Of a stretch of 64,000 nt of DNA, positions 27,501-35,123 are shown one piece after another. The notes under the pieces were generated by a model. That model saw nothing but the letters and a program-made list of their open reading frames with translations, searched no databases and was not told the DNA's origin. The position numbers and the translations under genes were made by a program. The stretch covers positions 1-64,000 of the forward strand of contig NZ_JHAC01000082.1 of the NCBI RefSeq assembly GCF_000599865.1, written 5' to 3'. Origin of the DNA: Deinococcus phoenicis (GTDB lineage Bacteria > Deinococcota > Deinococci > Deinococcales > Deinococcaceae). Position 1 is the stretch's first letter. Each line of letters begins with the position of its first letter.

Positions 27501-27730
27501 AAACCTTCCCGCCCGACGAAAACCTGATTCAGGGGCTGTTCAAGAGTCAGGGCGAGCGCCTGCCGAAAAACCGTACTGCGCCTTACGACGGGTATTACTG
27601 CATCAAATGCGGCGGTGAGGTCGGCAAGACCGAGGAAGAGGTCATCAAGAATGGCCTGCGGTGCCACTTGTACCCGGAAGAGGCCAACCATCCCTTCGGC
27701 ATGCCCTACAGCCCCTTTCCCGGAGCATAA
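24518..27730 (+). CDS. Tubulin/FtsZ-superfamily GTPase (Tubulin_2-like), 1070 aa
   Basis: The N-terminus begins with a nucleotide-binding strand-loop LVIGLGSTGTEIL (residues 11-23). The tubulin signature loop T4 is GTLCGGTCSGTASDIG (about 184-199), preceded by the strand GIRVIVV. The first 400 residues fit the long bacterial tubulin-like family, not canonical FtsZ. About 600 further residues are mainly helical and charged, and a short Cys-containing tail (CIKCGGEV, then C and H) may bind zinc. Start has AAGGAG. A related FtsZ-like family was linked by comparative genomics to vWA and OmpA proteins in membrane remodelling; those partners are present here. Confidence 0.8.
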   Translation: MAENMRVFKTLVIGLGSTGTEILEALADRIDWEVGGLHRAPWLEFLAVETDVAKPNRFNGTDDFKTLGIPATAWSDMLHRPDIYDASIALNTWADAETLAQLPAQSIDSGAGHIRMVGRLALLYPPNYSEIKNAIAQRVARLRNLTDAQAKTALNLNNAGLEMNVQFAVNQASGQTGIRVIVVGTLCGGTCSGTASDIGIMLRTILDNEEKTLGMFTLPHPNLGIAQKSDAEIWKTNAYHALAELNQYHIHTDTERYKTIKFPDRAEGSPVLPHDAMPYDLVYLLRPSSTENIDLMRLTQAIADRMFLNVFVPETDPMAYMVNAGPVTVQKGRAFAFSTFGLSTIEYPMRRILEALKYRTLLHAVDRWKDRKYEGNPDGELDALGLTIPALTEALLLDEGGASIRASLDAKKNEVMRAARSGNPQAARKALDELRGAFGKERGDGLRGLVHVTVNDNRRRAAESVMGAVQGLVSSRLLDYDQGPNMLLGVLQAVQPRIGELRGWEPGEGKTGGANGVIDQMEAIRTNTLLGLFFLKGKASRQLLPALSRALDDELKARVNHKVKEALRDTGSGLKAEPGTLTVLDDETQKVARRLTNLRKRLTNQADRWREVRAKLENDTNDVNGLSLFDAPPNGTVDKEEALAIDDRAKETHAARLIRSWEALMKGVLPGVNDPDWLLGPWSVGQDNFERSQLNALEQMAVEPFEQTLRSGGKDVITRLYDKRSPSFDPNSQAMGAASNAQLFLSLNPPLGQVDPMSPLPSRKLLVGMNLTPDFRKAIQPWVSKYPAAREVEGVDPYRVVMLEEWYRFALRGADDVRDLSFSQPTRFNTYFTRKRSDIDWTPINDKEIRELEEAERLIFLSALHGVTRLEGGHLVMDWPNQAGEPADPAKRRRKLPGRFGKAARKLAFEPRDAFGKSLTNAATYLKSNIDAQIRQKVGEHGGQHEGRKAYVEWLHEQLQGGQARAVSDWNDKAAETVLLRHLTGDDDLRQALLETFPPDENLIQGLFKSQGERLPKNRTAPYDGYYCIKCGGEVGKTEEEVIKNGLRCHLYPEEANHPFGMPYSPFPGA

Positions 27731-27733
27731 GCA

Positions 27734-28969
27734 ATGCAGGCATTGATTCACGCCCTGCTCAGCCTGCGCCCCGAAGGCTGGCTCACGTTGATCCTGCTGA
27801 TGGCCCCCCTCACCGTGTATTTCATCGTGAACCTGCTGGCGGCCGCCCGCGAGCGCCACCAGGAACGCACCCGCCTGAAGCTGGTGCGCGAGAAGATCGC
27901 CGTGGCGCTGGACACCGAGGACCCCCCCGAATCCGACGAGATGGCCGAGGACGCCCTGGCCGCCGTGAAGACCTTTCCGGCGAGCAGCGCCATCCGGCGG
28001 GCCGTGGTGGCCGTCGCACGCGCCCGCACCCTCGCCACGCCGGATATTCAGGCCGCCACCGACACTGTGGTGGCCTCCAGCGAGGCGCGGCTGTCCACGG
28101 TTCGTAACATTCCCAACCTGCTGATGCTGGCTGGGCTGCTGGGGACTGTGCTGGGACTGGCCGGGTCCATCGGCACGCTGGTGGAACCCATCCGCAATGC
28201 CGCCCGCGCCACCGAACCGGGGCAGCTCGCCAGCGCACTGGGGCAGACGATGAGCGTGATGCAGGGAGCTTTCGGCGCGAGCTTATGGGGCATCCTGCTG
28301 AGCCTGGGGACAGGTATCGCCTATGCGCTCGCCGCCCGGCAGCAGGAAGCCTTTCAGGATGAACTCTCGGCCTTCGTCCACGCGGAACTGGTGCCCGCCA
28401 TCTTCCCGCGCGCCCTGACCTCGCAGATGGAGCGCATGAGCCGCTACCTGCGCGACGCGGGGCAGAGTTTTCAGGACATCCACAAGCGCCTTCAGGAGGT
28501 GGCCGGGCAGCTGGAGACCGTGCTGGGGCAGGCAGGCGACACCCTGGGACAAAGCCTTGATGGCCTCGCCAGGACCAGCACCCAGATCGAGACGGTCTTC
28601 GGCAACATCGACACCTCCGTTCAGCAACTCACCCAGGGCCTCAGCCGGGGGGTCAGTGATCTGGTGCAGGCGCAGGAGGGCGCGGCGGCGTCCCTGCGGG
28701 CCAGCAGCGCAGAGATGGAGCGAAGCCTGTCGGCGCAGGCAAACAAGGTCGAACACTTGCAGGAAACTATCAATACGCAAACGAGTGCCCTACTGGGCCG
28801 GGTCCAGACCGTCGGTGACGCCCTCAGCAATGCCAGCAAGAAGTTCGAGGAGGCAGGCTCGAACTTGCAGACGGAGCAGAGCAACTACGCCGCCCGCCTC
28901 GACCGCAACTTCGAGCAGCTTACACGCGCCCTGGCACGCGGCGACGTCGCCCCGGCGGCCGGTGACTGA
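27734..28969 (+). CDS. MotA/TolQ/ExbB-like (ZorA-like) channel protein with coiled-coil tail
   Basis: 411 aa. Membrane helices lie at about 17-36, 125-148 (IPNLLMLAGLLGTVLGLAGSIGTL) and 180-201 (GASLWGILLSLGTGIAYALA), the last two matching the conserved MotA/TolQ/ExbB pair. Residues 230-400 form a long polar coiled coil rich in Gln, Ser and Thr. A MotA core plus a long intracellular tail is the ZorA layout. With the next gene it should form an ion-driven rotary stator complex. It starts 3 nt after the tubulin-like gene and has a GGAG Shine-Dalgarno. Confidence 0.85.
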   Translation: MQALIHALLSLRPEGWLTLILLMAPLTVYFIVNLLAAARERHQERTRLKLVREKIAVALDTEDPPESDEMAEDALAAVKTFPASSAIRRAVVAVARARTLATPDIQAATDTVVASSEARLSTVRNIPNLLMLAGLLGTVLGLAGSIGTLVEPIRNAARATEPGQLASALGQTMSVMQGAFGASLWGILLSLGTGIAYALAARQQEAFQDELSAFVHAELVPAIFPRALTSQMERMSRYLRDAGQSFQDIHKRLQEVAGQLETVLGQAGDTLGQSLDGLARTSTQIETVFGNIDTSVQQLTQGLSRGVSDLVQAQEGAAASLRASSAEMERSLSAQANKVEHLQETINTQTSALLGRVQTVGDALSNASKKFEEAGSNLQTEQSNYAARLDRNFEQLTRALARGDVAPAAGD

Positions 28970-28985
28970 TGCGGAGGCGTGACCC

Positions 28986-29591
28986 TTGACCCGTTCGCGG
29001 CTACACCCGGACACCAATCCGTATATCGCCTTCAGTGACCTTACGCTGAATCTGGTGTTCGTGCTGATCTTCTTCGTGGGAGGCATTCTGGCTGTCGGGC
29101 AGGCGGGCTGGGAACAGGTGCGCTACCGCAAGGCGCAGGACGTGGTCGCGCAGGCCGTCAAACAGGCGCGGCTACCCGCCCGTCCGCTGTTGCTGTTGCC
29201 GGGGCAACGCAACGACCCGCCCGGCGCACAACGCTGGGTGTTCTCCTCCCAGCAAATGTTCGTGGGCGATACCGCCACACTCACGCCCGCCGGACAGGAA
29301 GCGCTGGTGGCGTTTGCGCGCGTGCTACGGGACCAGGGCCAGCACTGGAAACGGGTCCGTATCGAGGGCCACACGCAGACTTCCAAACCAAACACGCCGG
29401 AACGCTGGAGCCTGTCCGCCGGGCGGGCCAGCGCCGTTGCCGAGGCGTTTTACCTGCGGGGCGGCATCAGTCCCAACCGGCTGGCGGTCGCCGCACGGGG
29501 TGGGCAAACCTCCTATGCCGGAATCAAGTTCGATCCCCGCAACGAGCGCGTCGAGATCGTGGTCGAGTACGCGCAGCAGTCCGGCGACTGA
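28986..29591 (+). CDS. MotB/OmpA-family peptidoglycan-binding stator protein (ZorB-like)
   Basis: 201 aa. A short cytoplasmic lead is followed by one membrane helix SDLTLNLVFVLIFFVGGIL, whose entry Asp matches the ion-carrying Asp of MotB. The C-terminal OmpA domain shows RIEGHTQT, WSLSAGRASAVAEAF, GISPNRLAVAARGGQ and NERVEIVV, the residues that hold peptidoglycan. The start is TTG at 28986 with GGAGG 8 nt upstream. It pairs with the MotA-like gene 16 nt before it. Confidence 0.9.
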   Translation: MTRSRLHPDTNPYIAFSDLTLNLVFVLIFFVGGILAVGQAGWEQVRYRKAQDVVAQAVKQARLPARPLLLLPGQRNDPPGAQRWVFSSQQMFVGDTATLTPAGQEALVAFARVLRDQGQHWKRVRIEGHTQTSKPNTPERWSLSAGRASAVAEAFYLRGGISPNRLAVAARGGQTSYAGIKFDPRNERVEIVVEYAQQSGD

Positions 29592-29592
29592 T

Positions 29593-32181
29593 ATGGGCAA
29601 GCTCACCCCCATGCAGGAAGCGACCCACGACAGCACCTCAGAAGTGCGGCTGCTGGCCCTGGCGACCGCCTCCGATGCTTCAGTGCGCCGAGCGGCTCAG
29701 GCGCACCCCAGACTGGGCAAAACGTTCAGGAACCTGCTGATCATGGCCGAGGAATATCCCGAACGGTTGTCGCCGCATGACCTCGCCTGGCTCTCCCGAC
29801 AAGGTCCCTTCGGGCAGCAGATCGCGGCGGCACACGCGGAGACACCCGGCGAGGCCCTCAAGCGGCTGGTCATGGCGGGGCAGACGCGGGCAGTTCTTAG
29901 AGTAAAAAATGGACGCGACGGTCAGTGGCTGCTCGCGCTGGCCCGGCAGGATTCAGCCCTGCTGGCGTACCTCAGCCGTGATTACAGCGTGCCGTGGAAC
30001 CTCCGGCGACAGGCTTATCAGCTTCACCATGCCCGCGGCGCTGCCACCGCTCAGCTCACGGCCGCCCCGGCAAACCCCACAGGCGAGGCAGCCCTGCTGG
30101 TCCCTCACCTCCGGGAGAAGCTGCGGAACCGGCGCGAGCCTCCCACGTTCACGGACGAGGAGGCCGACCTGCTCAGGACGAACCCTGCCCTGCAACGCCT
30201 GGCCGCCCATCATCCCCTGCTGCCGGTACCCTTGCTGGAATGGCTCGACCGGCTCCACCCACACGGGCAGGCCCGCGAGACGCTGCTGTACCGGCTGGAG
30301 CATCACGACCTGGAAGCCGAACTGTTCGCCCGCCTGGCCCGCGAGGGCGACTGGGAAGCCCGCGCCGCGCTGGCCCGCAACGCCCATCTGCCGGGTTTCC
30401 TGCTGCCATCCCTCGCTGATGATCAGGACTGGTGGGTCCGGGCCTCCGTGGCCGAGAATCCCAACACCGTCCCCGAACACCTGGCCGTGCTCGCCCGCGA
30501 GGACGATCACGCGGTCATCCGCGAAAACGTCGCGCGGCACCCGCATACGCCGGGGGAGACTCTGGCCGACCTGGCAGGCGACGGGGAGGCAGCCGTACGC
30601 CTTCAGGCAGCGAGAAATCCCAGTACGCCACCGGAAGCCCTGGCCCGGCTGGCCGGGGACGACCGCTACGCCACCCGCGAGGCCGTTGCGGCACATCCGC
30701 TGACCCCGCCCGAGGTGGTGCGGGCGCTCAGCGGCGACGCGAACGAGCGCGTGGCCCTGGTGGCCCGGCTGCGCCTCTCGCACGTGACGGAACAGGGGCT
30801 GGGGGAATTGCTCGCCACCCGCCGCCGCAACGTGAAACTGGCCGTCGCCTCCCGCGCAGAGGTGCCCCTGCCGCTGCTGCGTGAGCTGGCCCGCGACCGG
30901 AGTCCCCAGGTGCGCGCCCAGGTCAGCATGCATCCCTGGTTGCCGGAGTTCGAGCGCGGCCTCCTTCGGCAAGATGCTGACCCTACCGTGGGGCGGGTGG
31001 CCCTGGCCGCCGACCCCGCCGCCCCGCCGGAAGTCCTGCTGGCGCTGCCCCGGCACGACGCCCGCATCCGCCAGGGTCTCAGCCGCAATGCCGCCACGCC
31101 CGCCCCGGTGCTGGACAGTCTCAGCGACGACGCGCTGGAGGACGTGCGGCTGGCGGTGGTCCTCAATCCTGCATCCCCGGAGGGTGCCCTCCAGCGCAGA
31201 TTGCCCGAACAGCCGCTGCGGCCCGGCATCCGTCGGCACCCGCTGTATGACCACGTGAAGCCGAACCTCCACCGCCTGGAATACCAGGAAGCCAGCAACC
31301 CCGCCACCTCCCCGGAAGCCCTGGAAGCCCTGGCGGACAGTGACGCGCCCAGGGTGCGGCAGCAGGTGGCGCTGCATCCCGCCACCTCCACCGGGGTGCT
31401 GCTGCGGCTGGCGCAGGACGAATGGGAGGAGGTGCGCCGGGCTCTCGCCGGACGTGAGGCCCTGGCCGCCGAGGTCCAGCACGCCCTGGCGCTGGACGCC
31501 GCCCTGACCGTGAAAGAGCGGCTGGTAGGGCGGGAGGACTTGCCGCCACAGATCATGCTCCTGCTGGCGCAGCAGGTGAACGGGGAGGAAGCGCTGCTGC
31601 TCTCCCTGACCCGGCACCCCGCCGTCACGGGAGAGGTGCTGGCGGCCCTGGCGCGGCAGCCGGGCGTGGCGGTGCGGGAGGAGGTCGCCCGGCACGCGCG
31701 CACCCCCTTGGCCGCGCAGATTCACCTCGCCGCCGACCCCCAGGACACAGTGGCGGGCAGTGTGCTGAAAAATCCTACCTGCGGGCCGGAAGTGCTGGCG
31801 GTGCTGGCGCGGCAATCACGCTTCCGGCTGAGGGTCGCGCAGCATCCGCGCACGGCCCCGCAGACGCTGGAAGCCCTGGCCTTTGACGCCCCCTACGCCC
31901 GGCTGTTGCACCTGGAGCGGCTGCTGAGGCGTGCGCCCCCCGCCCTGCGGGAACAGGCCCAGGTGCGGCGCTGGGTGAAATGGCTGCGCCAGCGCGCCTC
32001 CGGGAATGCTTTCCGGGAGCTGAATGTGCTGGCGGCGGTCATCCGTCATCCGGCGGCGACGGGGCGGACCGTGCAGTTCGCCTCCCGCCTGAATCACACC
32101 GAGATCGCAGCTGCCCGCCAGGAGCGGCAGGCCCGCCTGCGCCCGCCCTCCTCTCCTGACCCGGAGGCCCCCCATGAGTGA
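29593..32181 (+). CDS. Leucine-rich-repeat-variant (LRV/HEAT-like) solenoid protein
   Basis: 862 aa, no signal peptide or membrane helix. From about residue 240 to 790 it is built from repeats of about 24 residues of the type VRxxVAxxPxTPxEvLaxLAxD, for example ENPNTVPEHLAVLAREDD, ARHPHTPGETLADLAGDG and ARNPSTPPEALARLAGDD. This is the LRV pattern, a right-handed helical solenoid used for protein binding. The ATG at 29593 follows the MotB-like stop directly; the stop overlaps the next gene by 8 nt. It may be the cytoplasmic sensor or scaffold of the system. Confidence 0.8.
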   Translation: MGKLTPMQEATHDSTSEVRLLALATASDASVRRAAQAHPRLGKTFRNLLIMAEEYPERLSPHDLAWLSRQGPFGQQIAAAHAETPGEALKRLVMAGQTRAVLRVKNGRDGQWLLALARQDSALLAYLSRDYSVPWNLRRQAYQLHHARGAATAQLTAAPANPTGEAALLVPHLREKLRNRREPPTFTDEEADLLRTNPALQRLAAHHPLLPVPLLEWLDRLHPHGQARETLLYRLEHHDLEAELFARLAREGDWEARAALARNAHLPGFLLPSLADDQDWWVRASVAENPNTVPEHLAVLAREDDHAVIRENVARHPHTPGETLADLAGDGEAAVRLQAARNPSTPPEALARLAGDDRYATREAVAAHPLTPPEVVRALSGDANERVALVARLRLSHVTEQGLGELLATRRRNVKLAVASRAEVPLPLLRELARDRSPQVRAQVSMHPWLPEFERGLLRQDADPTVGRVALAADPAAPPEVLLALPRHDARIRQGLSRNAATPAPVLDSLSDDALEDVRLAVVLNPASPEGALQRRLPEQPLRPGIRRHPLYDHVKPNLHRLEYQEASNPATSPEALEALADSDAPRVRQQVALHPATSTGVLLRLAQDEWEEVRRALAGREALAAEVQHALALDAALTVKERLVGREDLPPQIMLLLAQQVNGEEALLLSLTRHPAVTGEVLAALARQPGVAVREEVARHARTPLAAQIHLAADPQDTVAGSVLKNPTCGPEVLAVLARQSRFRLRVAQHPRTAPQTLEALAFDAPYARLLHLERLLRRAPPALREQAQVRRWVKWLRQRASGNAFRELNVLAAVIRHPAATGRTVQFASRLNHTEIAAARQERQARLRPPSSPDPEAPHE

Positions 32182-34786
32182 AGCCCTTGCCCCCGGCACC
32201 GTGATCGCCGACCGGTATACCCTGCGCGCCTGCCTGGCGGCCACACCTCACGAGGACACCTACCGTGCGGAGGCCAGTTGGGGCGGGGCCGTGATCCTGA
32301 CTATTTTCACGCCCCCTCACGAGGGCACACCGACGGGGGCGCGGGTGCGGCAGGCGTTCCTGCGGTCGGCGCGGCTGCTCGCGCAGGTGCAGCATCCGGG
32401 CGTGCCGCGCGTCACGGACCTGATCGAGACGCCGGAGTGGATCGTGGTCGTGCAGGAAGACCGGTTGCGCCGCTCCCTGCGCGACGTGATGGGCGGCGCT
32501 GCCCTGCCACCCACGCAGGCTCAGGACCTGACCCGCTGCCTCTTCGGGGCGCTGGCGGCGGCTCACGCCCAGGCGCTGCTGCACACGCAACTGACGCCCG
32601 GGGAAGTCTGGTTCGACACCCAGGGCCAGCCCGTGCTGGCGGGATTCGGCCTGGGTCGCCGGGCACTGCGGGAAGCCGGGCAGGACACTCCCCCCGACGC
32701 CCGCTATGCCGCGCCAGAATTGCTGGCCGGGGGGAAGCCCAGTCCGCAGGCGGACGTGTATGCCCTGGGAGCGACCCTCCTCGAAGCGGCGTCTGGCCAC
32801 GCGCCGCCGCCCTCCAGCGCCCGCGGCCAGGGCATTCCCTTGCCGCCCCTGCCGCCCGGAACGCGGCCTGCCGTGCCTGCGGCGCTGACGCAGGCCCTGG
32901 CGCTCGAACCGTCCGAGCGGGCCGTGAGCGCCGCTGAAGTTCTGGAAGGGATGGACCGGGCGGGTGCAGAGACGCCTGAGCCCCCCGCCTCTCCTGTGCC
33001 TCTTGCCGCACCCGCCCCTCTCCCGGTAAAGAACCCGCCGCCACCTTTGACTTCGGCTCCCCTGGCTGCGGAGCCGTCGCGGAAGGCCCCTTCTGGGCGG
33101 GCCTTCCCGATCTGGCTGGGGATGGGAATGCTGGGGGTCCTCGCGCTGGGTGGTACAGCCGCCGTCTTCCGCCTCAGCGGGGAGGAACCGGCCTCCACGG
33201 CAGCGGCCTCGGTTCAGGCCGCGGGCCTGACAGGTTCCGCGCCCGTGGAGGCCGTCACCCCCCCCGCCCCGGCACCCCCGCCTGAACCCGTGGTCCTGCG
33301 CACCGTTGTCGTGACCACACCGCACCTCAATCTGCGGCAGGCACCGACCACGGCGGGCGCAGTCCTGACCACAGTCGCGCGCGGTGAGCGGCTCGCCGTG
33401 CTGGCCGAACAGGGAACCTGGCTGAACGTCCAGACGCTGACCGGGCAGGGCGGCTGGGTCAGCGATCAGCACACTCTGCCGCTGCTGGGGGAGGAGGCGA
33501 CCGGGGCCGTCCTCCAGCAACTCGCCGTGGGGGGAGACGTCACGCTGGCACGGGGCGTGTACTGGTTCAGCCAGCCGGTGCGTCTCACAGCCGATGTCAA
33601 CCTGGTGGGTGCGGGGCAGCAGGCCACGCTGCTGATGAGTGACGCTGCCGAGGACACCCTGATCCTGCAAGGCACCAGGGCAAGCCTGACCGGGCTGAGC
33701 GTGATTCATGTGGGCAGCGCCCCTGCACGGGCCGTGCTTCAGGAAGGGGGCACACTGACCGCCGGGCGCGTGACGCTGGCCGGAGCGGTACGGGATGCCG
33801 ACCAGCAGACGTACGGCAGCGGCCTGTGGGTCAAGGACGCGGGACACGCCGCGCTGGAGCAGGTCATCCTCAGCGGGAACGCCTTCGGGCTGTACGTGAG
33901 TGACACCAGCCACGCGGAAGCCGTGGCCTCTATCCTGACTGGCAACAGCGAGGGCGGCGCACTGTTCGGGGACGACGCGACGGGCGAAGTGCGGGGCAGC
34001 ACCATCGCGGAGAATGGCGCGCATGGTGTCCATGTCCTTGGGCAGGCCGCGCCCAGGCTGGACGGCAACCGCATCCGCCGCAACCGGGGCCGGGGCGTCA
34101 CCGTCTACGGTCAGGCCCGCCCCACTGTCATGGACAACATCATCGAGGAGAACACGCTCCAGGGCGTGGGCGTGCAGGGCGAGGCGCAACCCACCCTGAG
34201 CGGCAATACCGTCCAGGGAAACCGCCAGAGTGGTCTGGCCTTTTCCGAAAACGCGGGTGGTCTTGCCGAGAACAACACCGTGCAGTTCAACCTCAAGTCC
34301 GGGATCGCCCTCTCCAAATACGCCGCGCCCACCCTCAGCGGCAACACGATTCGCCGCAACGCTGAGAACGGCCTCTCCTACGCGGACCACACCGGTGGGG
34401 CCGCCCGCGACAACGTGATTTCCGGGAACGGCAACCCCGGCATTTCGGCCTGGGGAAACGCGCAGCCGACCCTGACGGGCAACGCCGTGCAGGGGAACAA
34501 GCAGAGCGGAGTCGTGCTGGCCGAACGGTCTTCCGGCGAGTTCAGCGGCAACACCGTGTCAGACAACGCCCTGTACGGCCTGATCGTGACGGGCGACGCC
34601 GCGCCGACGGTCACGGAGAACACGGTGACCGGCAATGCCCGTGGCGGCATCTTCTACAAGCAGAACGCGGGCGGCAGCGGATACGGCAACACTTGCTCCG
34701 GCAACGGCGGCGCTGGCCTCAGCGCGGCGCTGAATCCTGACCAGGAGGGGCCGGAGTTCAGCCCGGACGGCTGCGCTCTGAATTGA
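32174..34786 (+). CDS. Transmembrane pseudokinase with SH3b and right-handed beta-helix domains
   Basis: 870 aa. Residues 10-260 have the Ser/Thr kinase fold (YAAPELLAGGK for APE, ADVYALGATLLE) but the catalytic sites are gone: the ATP Lys is replaced (AVILTIF), HRDxKxxN reads HTQLTPGEVW, and DFG reads GFG. After a Pro-rich linker comes one membrane helix (about 310-333), an SH3b domain (LNLRQAPTTAGAVL to GGWVSDQHTL, about 375-438) and a beta-helix of PbH1 repeats (GNxxxxNxxxGxxV) to the end. The kinase part should be cytoplasmic and the helix outside. GGAG precedes the ATG. Confidence 0.85.
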   Translation: MSEALAPGTVIADRYTLRACLAATPHEDTYRAEASWGGAVILTIFTPPHEGTPTGARVRQAFLRSARLLAQVQHPGVPRVTDLIETPEWIVVVQEDRLRRSLRDVMGGAALPPTQAQDLTRCLFGALAAAHAQALLHTQLTPGEVWFDTQGQPVLAGFGLGRRALREAGQDTPPDARYAAPELLAGGKPSPQADVYALGATLLEAASGHAPPPSSARGQGIPLPPLPPGTRPAVPAALTQALALEPSERAVSAAEVLEGMDRAGAETPEPPASPVPLAAPAPLPVKNPPPPLTSAPLAAEPSRKAPSGRAFPIWLGMGMLGVLALGGTAAVFRLSGEEPASTAAASVQAAGLTGSAPVEAVTPPAPAPPPEPVVLRTVVVTTPHLNLRQAPTTAGAVLTTVARGERLAVLAEQGTWLNVQTLTGQGGWVSDQHTLPLLGEEATGAVLQQLAVGGDVTLARGVYWFSQPVRLTADVNLVGAGQQATLLMSDAAEDTLILQGTRASLTGLSVIHVGSAPARAVLQEGGTLTAGRVTLAGAVRDADQQTYGSGLWVKDAGHAALEQVILSGNAFGLYVSDTSHAEAVASILTGNSEGGALFGDDATGEVRGSTIAENGAHGVHVLGQAAPRLDGNRIRRNRGRGVTVYGQARPTVMDNIIEENTLQGVGVQGEAQPTLSGNTVQGNRQSGLAFSENAGGLAENNTVQFNLKSGIALSKYAAPTLSGNTIRRNAENGLSYADHTGGAARDNVISGNGNPGISAWGNAQPTLTGNAVQGNKQSGVVLAERSSGEFSGNTVSDNALYGLIVTGDAAPTVTENTVTGNARGGIFYKQNAGGSGYGNTCSGNGGAGLSAALNPDQEGPEFSPDGCALN

Positions 34787-34829
34787 GGCCCACCCGAACC
34801 AGTCTTCGTTCCTGCCACACCGGACGCTG

Positions 34830-35060
34830 TCAGATGCCGAGTACGGGATGAGGCTGGTAAAGCTCCTCCAGTGCCCGCAGGTCCCCCGACGTGAGCTTCA
34901 CGTTCAGCGCCGCCACAGCATCTTCTAGGTGCGGCAGCTTGCTCGCTCCGATAATGGGTGCGGTCACGCCTGGCAACAGCAGCCAGGCCGTCGCCACCTG
35001 CGCGGGCGTGATGGCCTGGCGTCCGGTGACCTCAGACTTGAGAAGGCATCTCATCCTCAT
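34830..35060 (-). pseudogene. C-terminal fragment of an aldo/keto reductase
   Basis: From ITPAQVATAWLLLPGVTAPIIGASK to the stop, about 60 residues match the last helices of aldo/keto reductases, including the NADPH-binding IIGASK. The N-terminal 80 percent, with the catalytic Tyr and Lys, is absent. The match ends abruptly near 35040 on the side facing the integrase gene. It is debris from a recombination or an older insertion. Confidence 0.7.
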
Positions 35061-35123
35061 AGCTGGGGGCTTACGCAGTCTGTATTTCGAGGTCCTGGCC
35101 GAGAGACGAGTTCGCCTTGACCC

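Noticed and set aside
34830..35060. Functional aldo/keto reductase gene
   Set aside because: Only the last fifth of the protein remains; the catalytic residues are missing.
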